A program made the translations under genes and the position numbers. The notes below the pieces were generated by a model. It did not search any database. It was not told where the DNA came from and saw only the letters and a program-made list of their open reading frames with translations. A DNA stretch of 64,000 nucleotides from Micrasema longulum (taxonomy: Eukaryota > Arthropoda > Insecta > Trichoptera > Brachycentridae). Positions 46,396 through 58,079 of this stretch are shown here, one piece after another; the stretch's first letter is position 1, and every line of letters begins with the position of its first letter. The DNA is taken from contig JAGVSM010000496.1 in the NCBI GenBank assembly GCA_022494885.1, positions 1 to 64,000 on the forward strand, read 5' to 3'.

Positions 46396-46857
46396 TGGAG
46401 GTGAATATAGAAAAGGAGAAGATGAATGCAGATTTTGCAGGGTCCCAGAACCAGAATATTTAACTATTTATTTTTAGATACTCTTGCATTGATTACATGT
46501 TTTACTTTTAATAATATTTCAATTCATTGATCTTAGCTACTTACAAACAAATGTTTGGGTTTATTAATTGTCATTATGAACTCGTAGGTAAAAGAAAAAA
46601 AAACAAATGTATTGTTTGATTTAGTTGACCAAATATGCATAAGTTTCCACTACCAATTTAAAGTATTATTTGTACTGATTCACTATTAACTCCTGTGATT
46701 TATTTCACATAAAATGTGTTTACGTAGTATACAGCTTTATAAATTTATTAAAAAAAGTGGCAATTAAATTATGAAAATAGTATTTTTATCGTCTATATCA
46801 ACAACGAAATTTCATTATCATAGAGATATGTAATTTGTTTTTCTTATAAATATATAA

Positions 46858-46903
46858 AAAAGTGCACATATTTCTCTCTTAAAAGAGAAATATTTGCACT
46901 TTT
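46858..46903. repeat. 46-base near-perfect hairpin
   Basis: AAAAGTGCACATATTTCTCT (46858-46877) pairs with AGAGAAATATTTGCACTTTT (46884-46903) with one mismatch and a six-base loop. It is too short for a usual animal pre-microRNA. It may be a small foldback element or a cruciform. Confidence 0.7.
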
Positions 46904-46909
46904 ATTATT

Positions 46910-47440
46910 AACCCAAGTATTTCAATATTTAAACCGTTTTCTTAAAGTCGTCAATAACATGAATACGCTTTAAAAATATAAATAAAATTGTAATAATGAA
47001 CAATGAGTCATATCTCGCATATTTACCTAGCACAAACTTATTATTTAAAATTCAAAGCGCATTTCCTTAACTGTCTATTTGAAATCAAACAATACAAAAT
47101 TCTCCCTTTTTGTTTTCCATTGTTTCTATGAGTTTATGAAAAAATAGTAGTCATTGCTCCAAGAGAAAAACAGGCAACGCAATCCTTTCCGTAATAAAAC
47201 TTGTCACATTTCGACATACGACTTCAATCAGTTAAAAGGGAAAGAGATATTGATTTAACGTACATCTATAAATGTATAAATTCGAGATATATGTGCTTTA
47301 ATATATATGAAGACTTTGCATGGTATTTTAGATACCTTAAACATCACAAGATATTTTATGTTTATATTGTATGTCAAATGTAGGAATAAAACAAAAAAAA
47401 TAGTTTAATCTCACTGCATATACAAATACCTACAAAATCT
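46910..47440. other. AT-rich intergenic DNA
   Basis: No gene or repeat is recognised. The 60-codon frame 47201-47383 has no support. Confidence 0.4.
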
Positions 47441-47446
47441 ATTTAT

Positions 47447-47678
47447 TATTTTATTTTATTTTACTTTATTTTATTTTATTTTGTTTTATTTTATTTTATT
47501 TTATTTTATTTTTATTTTATTTTATTTTATTTTATTTTATTTTATTTTTATTTTATTTTATTTCATTTTATTTCATTTTATTTCATTTTATTTCATTTTA
47601 TTTCATTTTATTTTATTTTATTTTATTTTATTTTATTTTATTTTATTTTATTTTATTTTATTTTATTTTATTTTATTT
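47447..47678. repeat. (ATTTT)n microsatellite with ATTTC variants
   Basis: About 230 bases of ATTTT units. The first part has TTTTA six-base interruptions and the middle (about 47560-47610) alternates ATTTC with ATTTT. It yields a spurious Phe/Tyr/Leu open frame. The internal variant block shows the array grew by local duplication. Confidence 0.95.
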
Positions 47679-47679
47679 G

Positions 47680-49420
47680 GGAAATCAACAGTTCTACACA
47701 CATATTTTTAGTAAACAAACAGATATAGTGTATAAACTCAGAACTAATAACAGATTTCCACATAGTATACAAAGTTAGTAAAGAAAATATATAACATATC
47801 AAATAAATACATACAATTTATACATATGAAAATGTTATTTTCATGTACTCAATAATCAAAGATTTTTTAAATATTTATTTTAAGATCATTAAGTTACTGT
47901 AAATTGGGCGGGATAAGGACAAGAATGTTTGAAGAGATGATAATTTATTTTACAGTAAACATACAATTTATGTTTCTTCTTACCGTCTGATCCTCCGCAC
48001 GTTGTGGTGCATACGGCATCTATTGCATTTGTACATAAATATAAATGTTTAGTGCTACGGAAAACAATATTTAAAAAAAACTTGTACGCGGTGGAAATCG
48101 ACGGTTTCTTGAAAATGTAAGAAAAAATTAATAACAACGGTTTTAATAAAAACGGACTACTTTGAAATGTTACAGGTTCAAGAGGACAATAACCTGTCAA
48201 TTATTGCATTGTCATGTATTGTAATAGATTTGTGGTTTCCAGAAAGGAAAACATACGCACCGAAGTGTAATTTGGAATTGTTTTTTTCACCAAATAGTAT
48301 TTATATTATTTTTTTACAAAGAAACAATATGTATTCGGATTAGTTGAAATCCCTTTCAATTATGATTAACAAAGGCTTTTTACTTCATTGCATGTGTCTA
48401 CTTTGTAATTCAAAGTTAAGTTAGTAATTATTATAATATGACAATTTCTCAGGAAATTTACCTTAATTTCATCTCATCTGTCTATTAATGATATCCCATG
48501 ACTACTATAATTTAAGTCTTACAATTTACCTCTTTCGAATAATGTTGTTTTAATCAGGACATGGATTGTTTAAAAATAAACTCAATACCAAAGTTATATT
48601 ATTAATCCGATTGCTGCACATATTTTTTGTTATTTTTAAAAATCTTCTTATATTTTTTTCAAAGTCATTTTTTTTTTTAATAATCTAGATCCTGCGCAAA
48701 TTTAACCTCGTCCCTTGACAAATAAACAAGATTTTCCTAAAAGCAGGAAATCGATTAAAATATTTTACAAATGCAAAAAAATCTTATTATGAAAAGACAT
48801 TCTTTCAAAAACACATAAACTGTGTTTAACGGTGAAAACTATTAACTGTCTACTGAGAATAGAAATATTATTGTGTCATCCCGATTTACAATATTAAGAA
48901 AGTGATACAAATCAACAACTAAATACATAATCTCATTTCGAATAGTGATTCATATAACTAACACCTGCTCAACGTGGAATTTATGAGCTATTAAGCAATA
49001 AAAATGCTACTCTGTGGTCGCAGTAATCTGTTCTGGGAACATTCATCAATTAAAACATTATTTTTAACAATGACAAAAATATAACAGAGTTTTGTTTGTG
49101 ATGAAATCAAATTTCCACAATGCTTTTACAGTAAGTACTAATTTTAAATATTTAATATTAAAAGAACTGTTAGATAAAGAATTTTTTACTGTAATTTTTT
49201 GTGCTCTTAGTTTTATAATTATTGTGAACTTTTACCCGCATTCGGCTGTGTCTGCAAATATTTTCTTCTTAGAGATACGGGATATGCATATAACATCGAA
49301 AAATCATTTTTTCACACAAAATGCTTATAACAACTTTGGGACTCAACCGGAAACCAATATAACAGAAAGTAAATCATGCACATTGTCCGTGCGCAAAAAA
49401 ACAAAATAATCAAAACATCG
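47680..49420. other. AT-rich intergenic DNA
   Basis: The minus-strand frame 47889-48200 contains VCTTTCGGSDG just before a GTAAGA donor-like site. The plus-strand frame 49092-49409 has one hydrophobic stretch. Neither has enough support for a gene call. Confidence 0.3.
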
Positions 49421-49424
49421 TAAG

Positions 49425-49620
49425 CACTGATATCCCAGAGTGAATATCAAATTGGTGACAGTGAGCGAAAAAGCAAATGACCTAGCCCACACTATTGACA
49501 ACCACTATAAAAGCTGTAGCCCCCATAAGTATCATCATTAGTAGGTAAGTAGTTCAGTCGAGTTTAGTTCATCAGTTCGGATAGTTCTTTTACCGATTCT
49601 CCTTATTTACTTTTATAATA
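49425..49620 (+). mobile_element. Possible solo-LTR fragment
   Basis: TATAAAAG (49506-49513) is followed by CAGT-rich words (AGTTCAGTCGAGTTTAG, TTCATCAGTTCGG) and ends at ATAATAACA, directly where LINE sequence starts. The layout resembles a gypsy-type LTR promoter/leader, but the left edge and a pair are missing. Confidence 0.25.
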
Positions 49621-49621
49621 A

Positions 49622-50915
49622 CAATGTGGATTTCGAACCAATCAATCTTGTGAAATGGCTATTAACTTGGTTTTAGAAGATTGGAAAGAGGAAACCGATA
49701 AGAACATGTTCGTAATTGCAGTTTTTTTGGATTTTAAAAGAGCCTTCGAAACAATAGACCGAGAAATAATTATTAAAAAATTGAAAAAAATAGGAATAAA
49801 AGGAAAAACTATAAAATGGTTTGAAGAGTACCTTGGCGATAGATACCAAATAACGAAGGTGAATGATGAAATTTCCGAGCCCCTCAAAATTTCATTGGGA
49901 GTACCACAAGGATCGGTTCTCGGACCGGTTTTGTTTATTATATACATAAATGATATTGTCGAAACATTAAAATATTCAAAAATAAGACTCTTTGCAGACG
50001 ATGCCTTAATATATATATCGGGAGAAAATTATAAAACAATTATGGACAGACTAAATCATGATCTTAATAGTGTATCACTGTGGCTAAAAATTAATAAATT
50101 AAAATTAAATGTTAACAAAACTAAATATATGAATATAGGAAACAAAAGAATATAAATAACACCATCAATTGTAATAGAAAATGAAAAACTTAATGAAGTC
50201 ACTGAAATTAAATATTTAGGTGTAATGTTGGATTCAAAACTTACATTTCACCAAAACGCTAAGATGGTAATAAATAAGATTGCAAAAAAAATATCAATTT
50301 TGGGAAGGATCAGAAGATTTATTGATAAGGACTCCTGCAAAATTATTTACAAAGCAATTATTGAACCACACGTTAACTACTGTAGTAGCATTTTATTTTT
50401 ATCAAACAAAGAAAACATAGATAACCTAACTGTATTACAAAATAAAGCCTATAGAATCATTTTGAAAAAAAAACAGATATACGAGGGTAAAGTCGATGGT
50501 AAATGAAATGAAATTATTAACATATAAACAAAGAATATTTGACAATACAATGATATTTGTTCATAAAATTATAAACTCTAATAAAAAAACAGAATTTTGG
50601 AAAAAAATTGATCGGAACCAGCATGAACACGATCACAATACTAGAGAAAAGAACAAAATTAGACTTCCATTTAGGAAAAAGGCAAAGTCACAAAATTCAA
50701 TTTTATTTAAAGCAATTAAAAAGTATTACGAAATGGAAAAAATATTTATGAAGAAAAAAACATATCAAAATTTAAAATAATGGTCAAGACATATGTGATA
50801 AACAATTTATAAATTAAATATATTTTCAATGTTATTATTAGAACACACATAACAATATGTATGATATGTGTGCCCTACTTTAAGATTTGAATAAATAAAT
50901 ATTTTGAAATAAAGG
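49622..50915 (+). pseudogene. Jockey-like LINE, 5'-truncated, near-intact reverse transcriptase
   Basis: The frame starts at 49622 (QCGFRTNQSCEMAINLVL), just upstream of the first ATG at 49655. It holds AVFLDFKRAFETIDREI (motif A), VPQGSVLGPVLFIIYIND (motif B) and RLFADDALIYISG (motif C with the catalytic DD). It reaches a single TAA at 50153-50155 and resumes in the same frame (VTEIKYLGVMLDSKL). One frameshift near 50495 moves it to the third piece (MKLLTYKQRIFDNTMIFVHK), which ends at 50780. The 3' UTR with GTGTGCCCTACTTTAAGATT ends in (AATA)-type repeats near 50915. With only two lesions it is a young copy. The copy at 7860-8211 is the same family. Confidence 0.9.
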
Positions 50916-50919
50916 ACAC

Positions 50920-52955
50920 TGCAAACAACAAGACGCGACTTCATTCAGGCTGCACATATTACAGGGGCGAATCGTGTATAGAAGCGATTATGCGCAGCTT
51001 ACCATTATATTTTAATATCCATAATTACGTTTTACGGTGACTTTATTTTCAGAAAAACAAGCAAATCATTAGGATTTCTTATAAATCATTGCCACCATTT
51101 GTATTTCTCTTCAAATATACAAAATGTATTCATGAAGCGCGCACAGCGCCAGCAATGATCCAAAGAACTAGCCGATTACTCCAGCTTATATCTTCATACG
51201 AATAAGTGTTCTGTATTTTGAACATATGACATCCAGTGTCGGGATTTTTCTACTAGAGTAAATTTGCAGATTACACAAATTCTTTGAAGTTTCTCGATTT
51301 GATACTTGAAACGATATTTTTGACATATGATTCAAGACACGTGTGGCGCTTGACGCGGCCGTTTTGGGCATTATTCATTTCTATACCAAATCGGCCAGTT
51401 GACATTTCAATCGTAATTAGAATACATATTATTGACTAAATTCATTGTGCGATTTTTCATAAACGTTTATATAAGTTATGTGTTAAATTAATGGATAATA
51501 TGGCTACACAATAAAATTGGTGACGTGAAAGAGAGGCGCAAAAGTTAATTCCTCGATAGCTTAGAGAGCGCATGAACTGATCCAAGATGGTTAAACAAGG
51601 TCAGCCAACACACAGGTTACTAAGGACGTTTACTGCCACTTAATATGCAATGGAAATCGACTCACCTGTGTTGAAGTGTTCCCCTTCGCTCCACCAGATA
51701 ATACATGCGGGAATGATGCGGATGTTAGGTTCTTTCTTTATTCAACTTCAGGTATTAGGATTTTTGGATATCGAATGCGGTGATGATAATAATGCTGACA
51801 CTTTAGCGGTAGTTTTATTTAACAAAAAAGCGGTACGAATATTATTTATTGTTAGTTTTTCATGCGGATCACAGAAGACATAATTTGTTTGAAGAAAAAA
51901 TAAAGATGTCAGTTTTATTTAAAAATGGAATTTGTGAATTGTTGCAGTTTTATGTAAATATGGAATTTGTGAATTGTTGCAATGCGGTAGGTACTGCCAG
52001 GCTGCTCAGGTTTCTACTTCTCAAGGAAAAGCCGACAACCAAAACATATAAATGGCAGTAAACATTCACGCGTAACCAATAATATATTTCGAAGTTACGT
52101 TGTTTAAGTTGGTTTCATAGATGAGAGTTATTGTAGCACACAGAAACACAGAAAAAATAGCAATATACACTCGTATATCTCTTACATAATATTATGTACC
52201 TACTATGCAGGTACAAATAAATGAAATTTTTTATTCCTTACCTGTAAATAAAACCACTTTTTGCCACTGATATATTATATATAATGTATTTATTGTCAAG
52301 CTTTGTTTTTGGCCCACACTTCTGTGGTAATCATCGTTATTATCACTTATTTGAGTAGTTAAAAAAATATTTACATTCTTATTTACACTTTTTTTTTTTA
52401 CTGATAGACACAAACAATATTTTAAGTCCAGGACGTGTTGCCTGGAAATTGTTACATCAGTCTTTTTTAACCTATCAATACTTAGATTATCAGTGCTATT
52501 TTCTTTCAAACTACAAACAGAATTTCACAATAAAAACGCAATTACCTATTTGGGTTTTGAAAGCAATATTTTCTACGGTGGTATCAGACTACTGGCTACT
52601 GGTAGATACATAAAAAAATAAAAACGCTCAGTTTTCCCTTACATCTCTGATCTTTATAGACTTCTCCAGGTTTCAATATCAACGTTTATGCTATGGGGGA
52701 GGTCATATTTTTGGCAGGGTCACGTAAGTTTGATATTCTGCCGTTAGATTACACGCCATGACTTACCGATTGGGGGACCGATCTATTATCATACATGTCA
52801 GGGTTGGACATACGTGCCACTACATTTTTTCACATTTAATGTGGAATTTTAACTTTTCAATGCAAAAACCACACCCTTTGTTAATCAGTCTGGCTGTCTG
52901 AAAGGTGATCAAATTTATCGGACAAAAGGATTTTTTATTTATAAATTGAAAAAAA
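50920..52955. other. Intergenic DNA without recognised gene
   Basis: A direct repeat of ATGGAATTTGTGAATTGTTG occurs at 51925 and 51960 (period 35). Poly-T at 52390-52399. Frames of 61-92 codons are unsupported. Confidence 0.4.
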
Positions 52956-52959
52956 AACT

Positions 52960-53095
52960 CTTACATCTTTTGACTTTTGTGAAGAAAAGTTTTTTCCCTC
53001 TCTGTTGCAACACATTTAAAAATAAATAACTCCCTAGGGAGGAAATCCAGCTAGTCTGGAGGCATTTGGACACACTCAAAACTCTATTGATTCTT
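52960..53095 (+). mobile_element. MITE-1 arm
   Basis: TTTTTCCCTCTCTGTTGCAA, AATAACTCCCTAGGGAGGAA, ATCCAGCTAGTCTGGAGGCA and TTTGGACACACTCAAAACTC match the outer arm at 12330-12400 and 62560-62650. They show the outer end of the family. Confidence 0.6.
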
Positions 53096-53099
53096 CATC

Positions 53100-54180
53100 A
53101 TGTTTGACAATTAAGTTAATTGTGTAAAGCTTACATGACACAATCTATTTTAACAAAGATACCAAAGGAATCACCCTTCATATTATAATTTATAAATAAT
53201 TCCCATTGTCCCAGAATGAGTTTGTGTAACTCTTGGGAATATTATACATAAAGTGTATATGCTTTAAAGGATTAATGTCAAACAATGATGTTTTGAGATA
53301 AAAAAAATTTAATTTTTGAAACATCTTGGACATTTAAATAAACCTATAAATATAAAGGAATCTGCTTAATGTAAAATAGTCCATACTGTTTTATATTATC
53401 TAAAATGGTTTCCGTCAATATCTATGAATCGCTTTGTTTTCAGTATTTTTTAAATCTTATTTATTTATTACTTTATCAAAAACCTTATGATTTATTATTA
53501 TACAGCATCAGATAGGTTAAAGAATTTTTATTTTATTTTTTGGTTCATTTTTTTGTTAGGTAAGTCATAGTACATTTTTAATCCATTGTTTATAAGTCGG
53601 AATTAGCCTTTTCTTGTTTTTGAAAATCTTTTATCTCAAATATGCTTTTATTTTCCTGTTCTGGTATTTTGGTAAGTAAAACCGTGAAGTTGATAATTGA
53701 GTTTTGATATCCAGAAATGTAGATTACGTGAACAGAAAAATAGATCCATCAGGTGCCATTATTAGTTTAAAAAACATTAAAATTGACATCCATTCGTTAT
53801 ATCATAAACCCTTCACATGTGTGTTTATTTGTATAGAAAATGCTATGAGAATTAAAAATATTTAAAAAAATCAAATTAGTAACGTTATAAAATAGATCAT
53901 AATAATGCTGGTTCAACATACTTTTTTAAGCATTTTGATACACTGACGCAAAGTTGTCCTTACAATTGTGTAAATTGGTAAAAATATTTTCACTTGTTTT
54001 TACGAATGAGCAGCTTTATTTTACAATCCCTTTACTGGCCGGAATGACTAAAAAAAAATAACCAAATGTAAATATAATACTATCGGTCTGACGATTTAAA
54101 CAACAACAGCAATTTTGGTAATTATTTTAACAAGTTGTATTGTAAATATGTGAGAATTAAAAAATGGGAACATAGTAGCA
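53100..54180. other. AT-rich intergenic DNA
   Basis: No gene, tandem array or recognisable element is seen. Confidence 0.4.
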
Positions 54181-54183
54181 GTA

Positions 54184-54247
54184 GAGTGGGGCTCGAACAT
54201 CGGACTTGTGATCCGTGACTCCGCAACACTAGCCACGAGACCACAAA
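54184..54247 (-). mobile_element. SINE-C, tRNA-like
   Basis: The minus strand reads TGGTTTGTGGTCTCGTGGCT (A box) and GATGTTCGAGCCCCACT (B box GTTCGAGCC), 65 bases in all. It is better kept than 29207-29295. The acceptor stem does not close, so it is not scored as a tRNA gene. Confidence 0.5.
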
Positions 54248-54758
54248 CCAGTTCTTAAATAGTTATCAAAATAGTCCAGTAATTATCAATTGGAATACCA
54301 TCCAATGCAAGACCCCTGGATTAGGAGAGGGTTACAATAAAGTAAATGTGTAATATTAGGTGCGGTTAAATAAAAAATAAAAACGTATGAATAAATTAAT
54401 GAATGTGGCAGCCCTGTAACGGTCATTGGGTATAATATCTTAGTAGAAGATGCCGACCAGCAATTTTCTTTAACCGTCGGATTTATGACTGTGATTCCAT
54501 TCATACCCTGGACTAGGGCTGGTGATGGAACGCTCGTGCCACCTTCTCACTCTAGCGGTGCTACGAAATATGGGGGTGGTTATATTTTATTATTTTCGGG
54601 TCAGTTATCAACGGAAGGGATCTATGTATGTGTTTACTGTTTGAATACGGATGCGAGTTGTATATTTCACACTTACTGAAAAGTGTATTACTGTCATGAC
54701 TGATATATAAAATGCCATGTTTTATTTACATTTTTCATTTGTGTATTAGAATAATTCT

Positions 54759-54825
54759 GTGTGTGAAATCGAATCGGAAACCTGGATAAGTATTTGGATT
54801 CTTTAGTTAAGTATAAATACTTTAT
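54759..54825 (+). mobile_element. SINE-A head only
   Basis: TGTGTGTGAAATCGAATCGG, ACCTGGATAAGTATTTGG and TTCTTTAGTTAAGTATAAAT match the head of SINE-A. No tRNA-like module follows. Confidence 0.45.
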
Positions 54826-54964
54826 ATTATGTTAGGTACTTGAAAATATACATATTTGCAGGAAATGCAAGAGTTACAGATCCCACATGCTTTTGAGAAA
54901 TCAAATATGTAAAATATTATATGTTTTGCAAGATAGCTTATGACTATCTTTCTCGTCCATCATT

Positions 54965-55219
54965 AAAAATATGCATCCAAAAAAAATCTGGTAAAAATTA
55001 TAATACCATGGTTAATAAACTTTATATGGTCAAATCATAATACCGCACCGAGAGGACTTGAGTATATTAATCTTTTTGAAAAGTCATTTTAAAAATATGC
55101 ATCCAAAAAAAATCTGGTAAAAATTATAATACCATGGTTAATTAACTTTAAATGGTCAAATCATAATACCACACCGTGAGGACTTAAGTATATTAAGCTT
55201 TTTGAAAAGTCATTTTTAA
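54965..55219. repeat. Tandem duplication, 126 bp x 2
   Basis: ATGCATCC starts at 54971 and again at 55097. The two units (with AAAAATCTGGTAAAAATTAT, TACCATGGTTAAT and GAGGACTT) differ at only about eight positions, so the duplication is recent. Non-coding. Confidence 0.9.
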
Positions 55220-55985
55220 AATAAATATACAATTTTGTTGAGAATGTTCACTCTGTTTGCTTTATTGTAGTAATTAAAAAATAAATTTTGAATACCGTTA
55301 AATAAACACTAAAGTTAGTATTATCAAAATAGTTAAAGAGATTTAGTTATTTACTTTATTATTAGGCAAAATACACTAATGCATTAACATGATAAATATT
55401 ATTGGGGCATTAACGTATTAGATAGAGATAGCCTAAACCCCTAGGTTAAGCCGAATTTTCTAAAACAAAAACTTATAATTAAATAAAAATAGTAAATATA
55501 AATTGACAGTTAAATTAAACAGTTAAATTTCAGTTAAACTTCAAATGTTCATATTGCTCATTGAAATATTAAAAATTAATTTGAAAAAAACCGGTTCTTG
55601 AGAAATATTGATAATTTTTTTTAATACTGATTTTAAAAATTTGACGATGTGATATGTAAATATAAAGTAAATATTTAAATCGGTTTTTGAAATGAATATT
55701 AAAAAAAAAAAGGTTTTGTCGAACAAAATGATGCGATATTATTAAAAATAATATTTCAGAATGTGATATTGATGGCAAAATAAAAATTTCCTTTCACGGA
55801 CCGTGATTTGACAGAAAGGGAGCAATCTATAATCTTTCAAAATGTCAACCGGTGTCAGCCTTATTGTTTAACTCATGGCTATTTAGTGCAATAAATTTGC
55901 AGGTTAATATTTAAGTTTCGATATAGACGGGTTCTACGTTCAAAGTGCACGGGAGGAATGTGGTAAATTGTTGTGACGCTGTCTG
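55220..55985. other. AT-rich DNA beside the mariner relic
   Basis: The part at 55785-55985 probably contains the 3' flank of the mariner relic (TTTCACGGACCGTGATTTGA holds a CACGGACCGTG palindrome). The minus-strand frames at 55541-55778 are Phe/Ile-rich chance frames. Confidence 0.35.
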
Positions 55986-55989
55986 GTTG

Positions 55990-56600
55990 AGTTTCAATAA
56001 AAATGAGTGCGTCGATATACAAAATCTTCATACCACTTCTCGTAGGCCGATTTTGGAATGGTTTTCAACCCCTTTGTGAATTTTCCTTTATCGCCCTAAT
56101 TGAGTCAAAATGCTTTCCGCAAAGCAGTTATTTGAGTTTAGGGAACAGAAAAATGTCACACGGATCAAAATCATGTAAAAATGGTGCATGGAGAATGATT
56201 TTTATATTGTTTGTGGCCAAATAATCGCGTCCAAGTAGAGATGTATGAAACGTCGCCTTATCATGATGCAAAAACTAAGAGTTAACTTTCCACATATCTG
56301 GCCTTTTTTGACGAATATTCTCCCTCAAATGGTTCAACAGTATTATGTTTTAACCGCCTGGTCTTGCAAAGAACTCCGAGTACACGACACAATGATAATC
56401 GAAAAAAAAATTCAACATACTTTATTTTTAAACGACTTGAACGTGGTTTTTTGGGTTTTGGCTCAGTTGGCAAGCGCCACTCTACAGATTGTCTACTTGT
56501 TTCCACGTCATATTCATACACTTATGTCTCATTACCCAAACAGGGAAAGATTTGGGTTGATCGTTTTAAAGGAAATTAACCAAAATTCCCAGAACACACT
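55990..56600 (-). pseudogene. mariner-family transposase relic (D,D34D)
   Basis: On the minus strand the first catalytic motif reads GNET-stop-VYEYD, so the TGDE aspartate is Asn and the next Trp is a stop. Then come SVEWRLPTEPKPKKPRSS, a frameshift, FFDYHCVVYSEFF, a TAG and FLHHDKATFHTSLLGRDYLA. The frame continues to FDPCDIFLFPKLK. The aspartates of HHD and PCD are separated by exactly 34 residues, the signature of mariner. A last shift gives LKTIPKSAYEKWYEDF. It is inactive. The N-terminal DNA-binding half is missing or not recognisable above 56600. Confidence 0.9.
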
Positions 56601-56604
56601 AAAG

Positions 56605-57330
56605 ACAGACTTGTTTACACCGCTATCATAAACAAACTACATGACAGATCGCGTTTACTTATATCTATGACAGTCTTTTTCACTTTAGAATGAAAAAAAT
56701 TACTAAGACCTTGAGTACGGTTGTTTTAAATTACAAATTTTTGGTCATATTTTAGCACAACAGTACTTAAATTAATGTCAAATGTATAAACGTTTTCTTA
56801 CTGTGGTTATTTATGATAGGCAAATTAATTTGTAAATTATGACAACAAAGGTTTGCGTTATAGAAGTATTTAATATTATTTTTGCTTTGTAAAATTGCCC
56901 ACACAACAACGAAATACGAAAAAAAAACTATTTTGGGTTACTTGTTTATTAATATTTCTCGTTCTATTTATATCGGGTAGAGATATTTTTAGGATTAAGC
57001 CTAAGTAATAATTTGAATGTTTTTATTCTGTATGTGTACATAGTTAATTATTGTGAACACAGTACTCAGTCATTGTTGCGAGACTGACGATAAAATTAAC
57101 ATTTTAATTTATAGTTCCACGTAAAGTATTGTAATTCCCATTTCACAAGACATGAGATAATACACATTATAACGACAAGCAATTTGCATTAGCTGTTCTC
57201 TTTGTTACAAATGCAATTTGTTAATTGTGCTCTTTCATACGTTCATACTTTCGTAGGTGTTAAGTAATACCTGTACATTGAACGTACGTACTTACACGTA
57301 TTCGCATAGGAATAATATTAACATACTTAA
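56605..57330. other. AT-rich intergenic DNA
   Basis: No transposase N-terminus, gene or tandem repeat is recognised. Confidence 0.4.
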
Positions 57331-57334
57331 AGTA

Positions 57335-57530
57335 TATCATCATCATCATTCCATGTCCGGTCCCCAGTCGGCGCATATGATGTCCGCAAAGAGCCTCCAG
57401 GCATCTCTGTCAGCTGCCAGCTTCTGTGCATCCTCCTAATTCAGGTTCGTCTCCTGTAGTTCTGACATTGACTGCCAACATACAGTCAGCAACGGACGTC
57501 CATGTCTGTAAAGTATGATGCCTTCTTTGT
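57335..57530 (-). pseudogene. LINE 3' end with (GAT)n tail
   Basis: The minus strand encodes GRPLLTVCWQSMSELQE, then EDAQKLAADRDAWRLFADII and CADWGPDME followed by a stop. This is the usual last stretch of RTE-like or related LINE polyproteins in insects. Directly after it comes a TGATGATGATGATA tail. One stop (before EDAQ) is visible. The rest of the element is absent. Confidence 0.8.
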
Positions 57531-57649
57531 AAAGTAGGCAAGGGTGGTTAAAGCTCTCGCTCTCGCTAAAACCGTATCATCTCCACATGATAAATGTTGT
57601 CATTGAAGTTTGCTGCGTCCATTCTCTTATATACAATGCACTTTTCCAA

Positions 57650-57752
57650 TCGTTTTTTTTTGCACCACAACAGGCCAGAAAGCCCAACTACAAGAACCTG
57701 GAACCTTCTGTGCGTAAGTCAAGCGTCTTGATCACTACACTACGGAGGCCTT
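57650..57752 (-). mobile_element. SINE-B, tRNA-derived
   Basis: The minus strand starts GGCCTCCGTAGTGTAGTGAT (A-box-like), followed by AAGGTTCCAGGTTCTTGTAG (decayed B box) and CTGGCCTGTTGTGGTGCA. The same family as 28895-29038 and 38805-38955. Confidence 0.6.
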
Positions 57753-57839
57753 ACACTTACTTCTCCGTTCCTCACAAAGTAAAACCATTGCAAATCCAAG
57801 ATTTTTTAAGGACACCCATTATAAAAATTTAGTATTTTG

Positions 57840-58075
57840 CTCTTTTAAGCCCAAGTGATGTGCCACAATTCACATCAGTGGACGAAAATAATACTACCCT
57901 CCGTATAAAGAGTCCTGTATTTAAAGAAAAACGCGGTAAAAAAAAAAATATTTATGTTTTAGTTTCAATCAATCCATCAAAACAAAACTGTATTGTAGGA
58001 TAAAAGGCCAACTATTGAGCTACTTGTAAAAAAAATAATATCGTAGACTTAATAGTTTAGCTATACTTGGGATAT
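57840..58075. other. Intergenic DNA, nothing recognised
   Basis: AT-rich with short A-runs. It separates the SINE from a Helitron-like segment. Confidence 0.35.
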
Positions 58076-58079
58076 CCAG

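Noticed and set aside
47481..47711. 76-codon Phe/Tyr/Leu-rich frame
   Set aside because: Pure translation of the ATTTT microsatellite.
47889..48200. 103-codon minus-strand frame with VCTTTCGGSDG before a GTAAGA site
   Set aside because: One attractive possible exon end, but no matching exon or start. Too little for a gene call.
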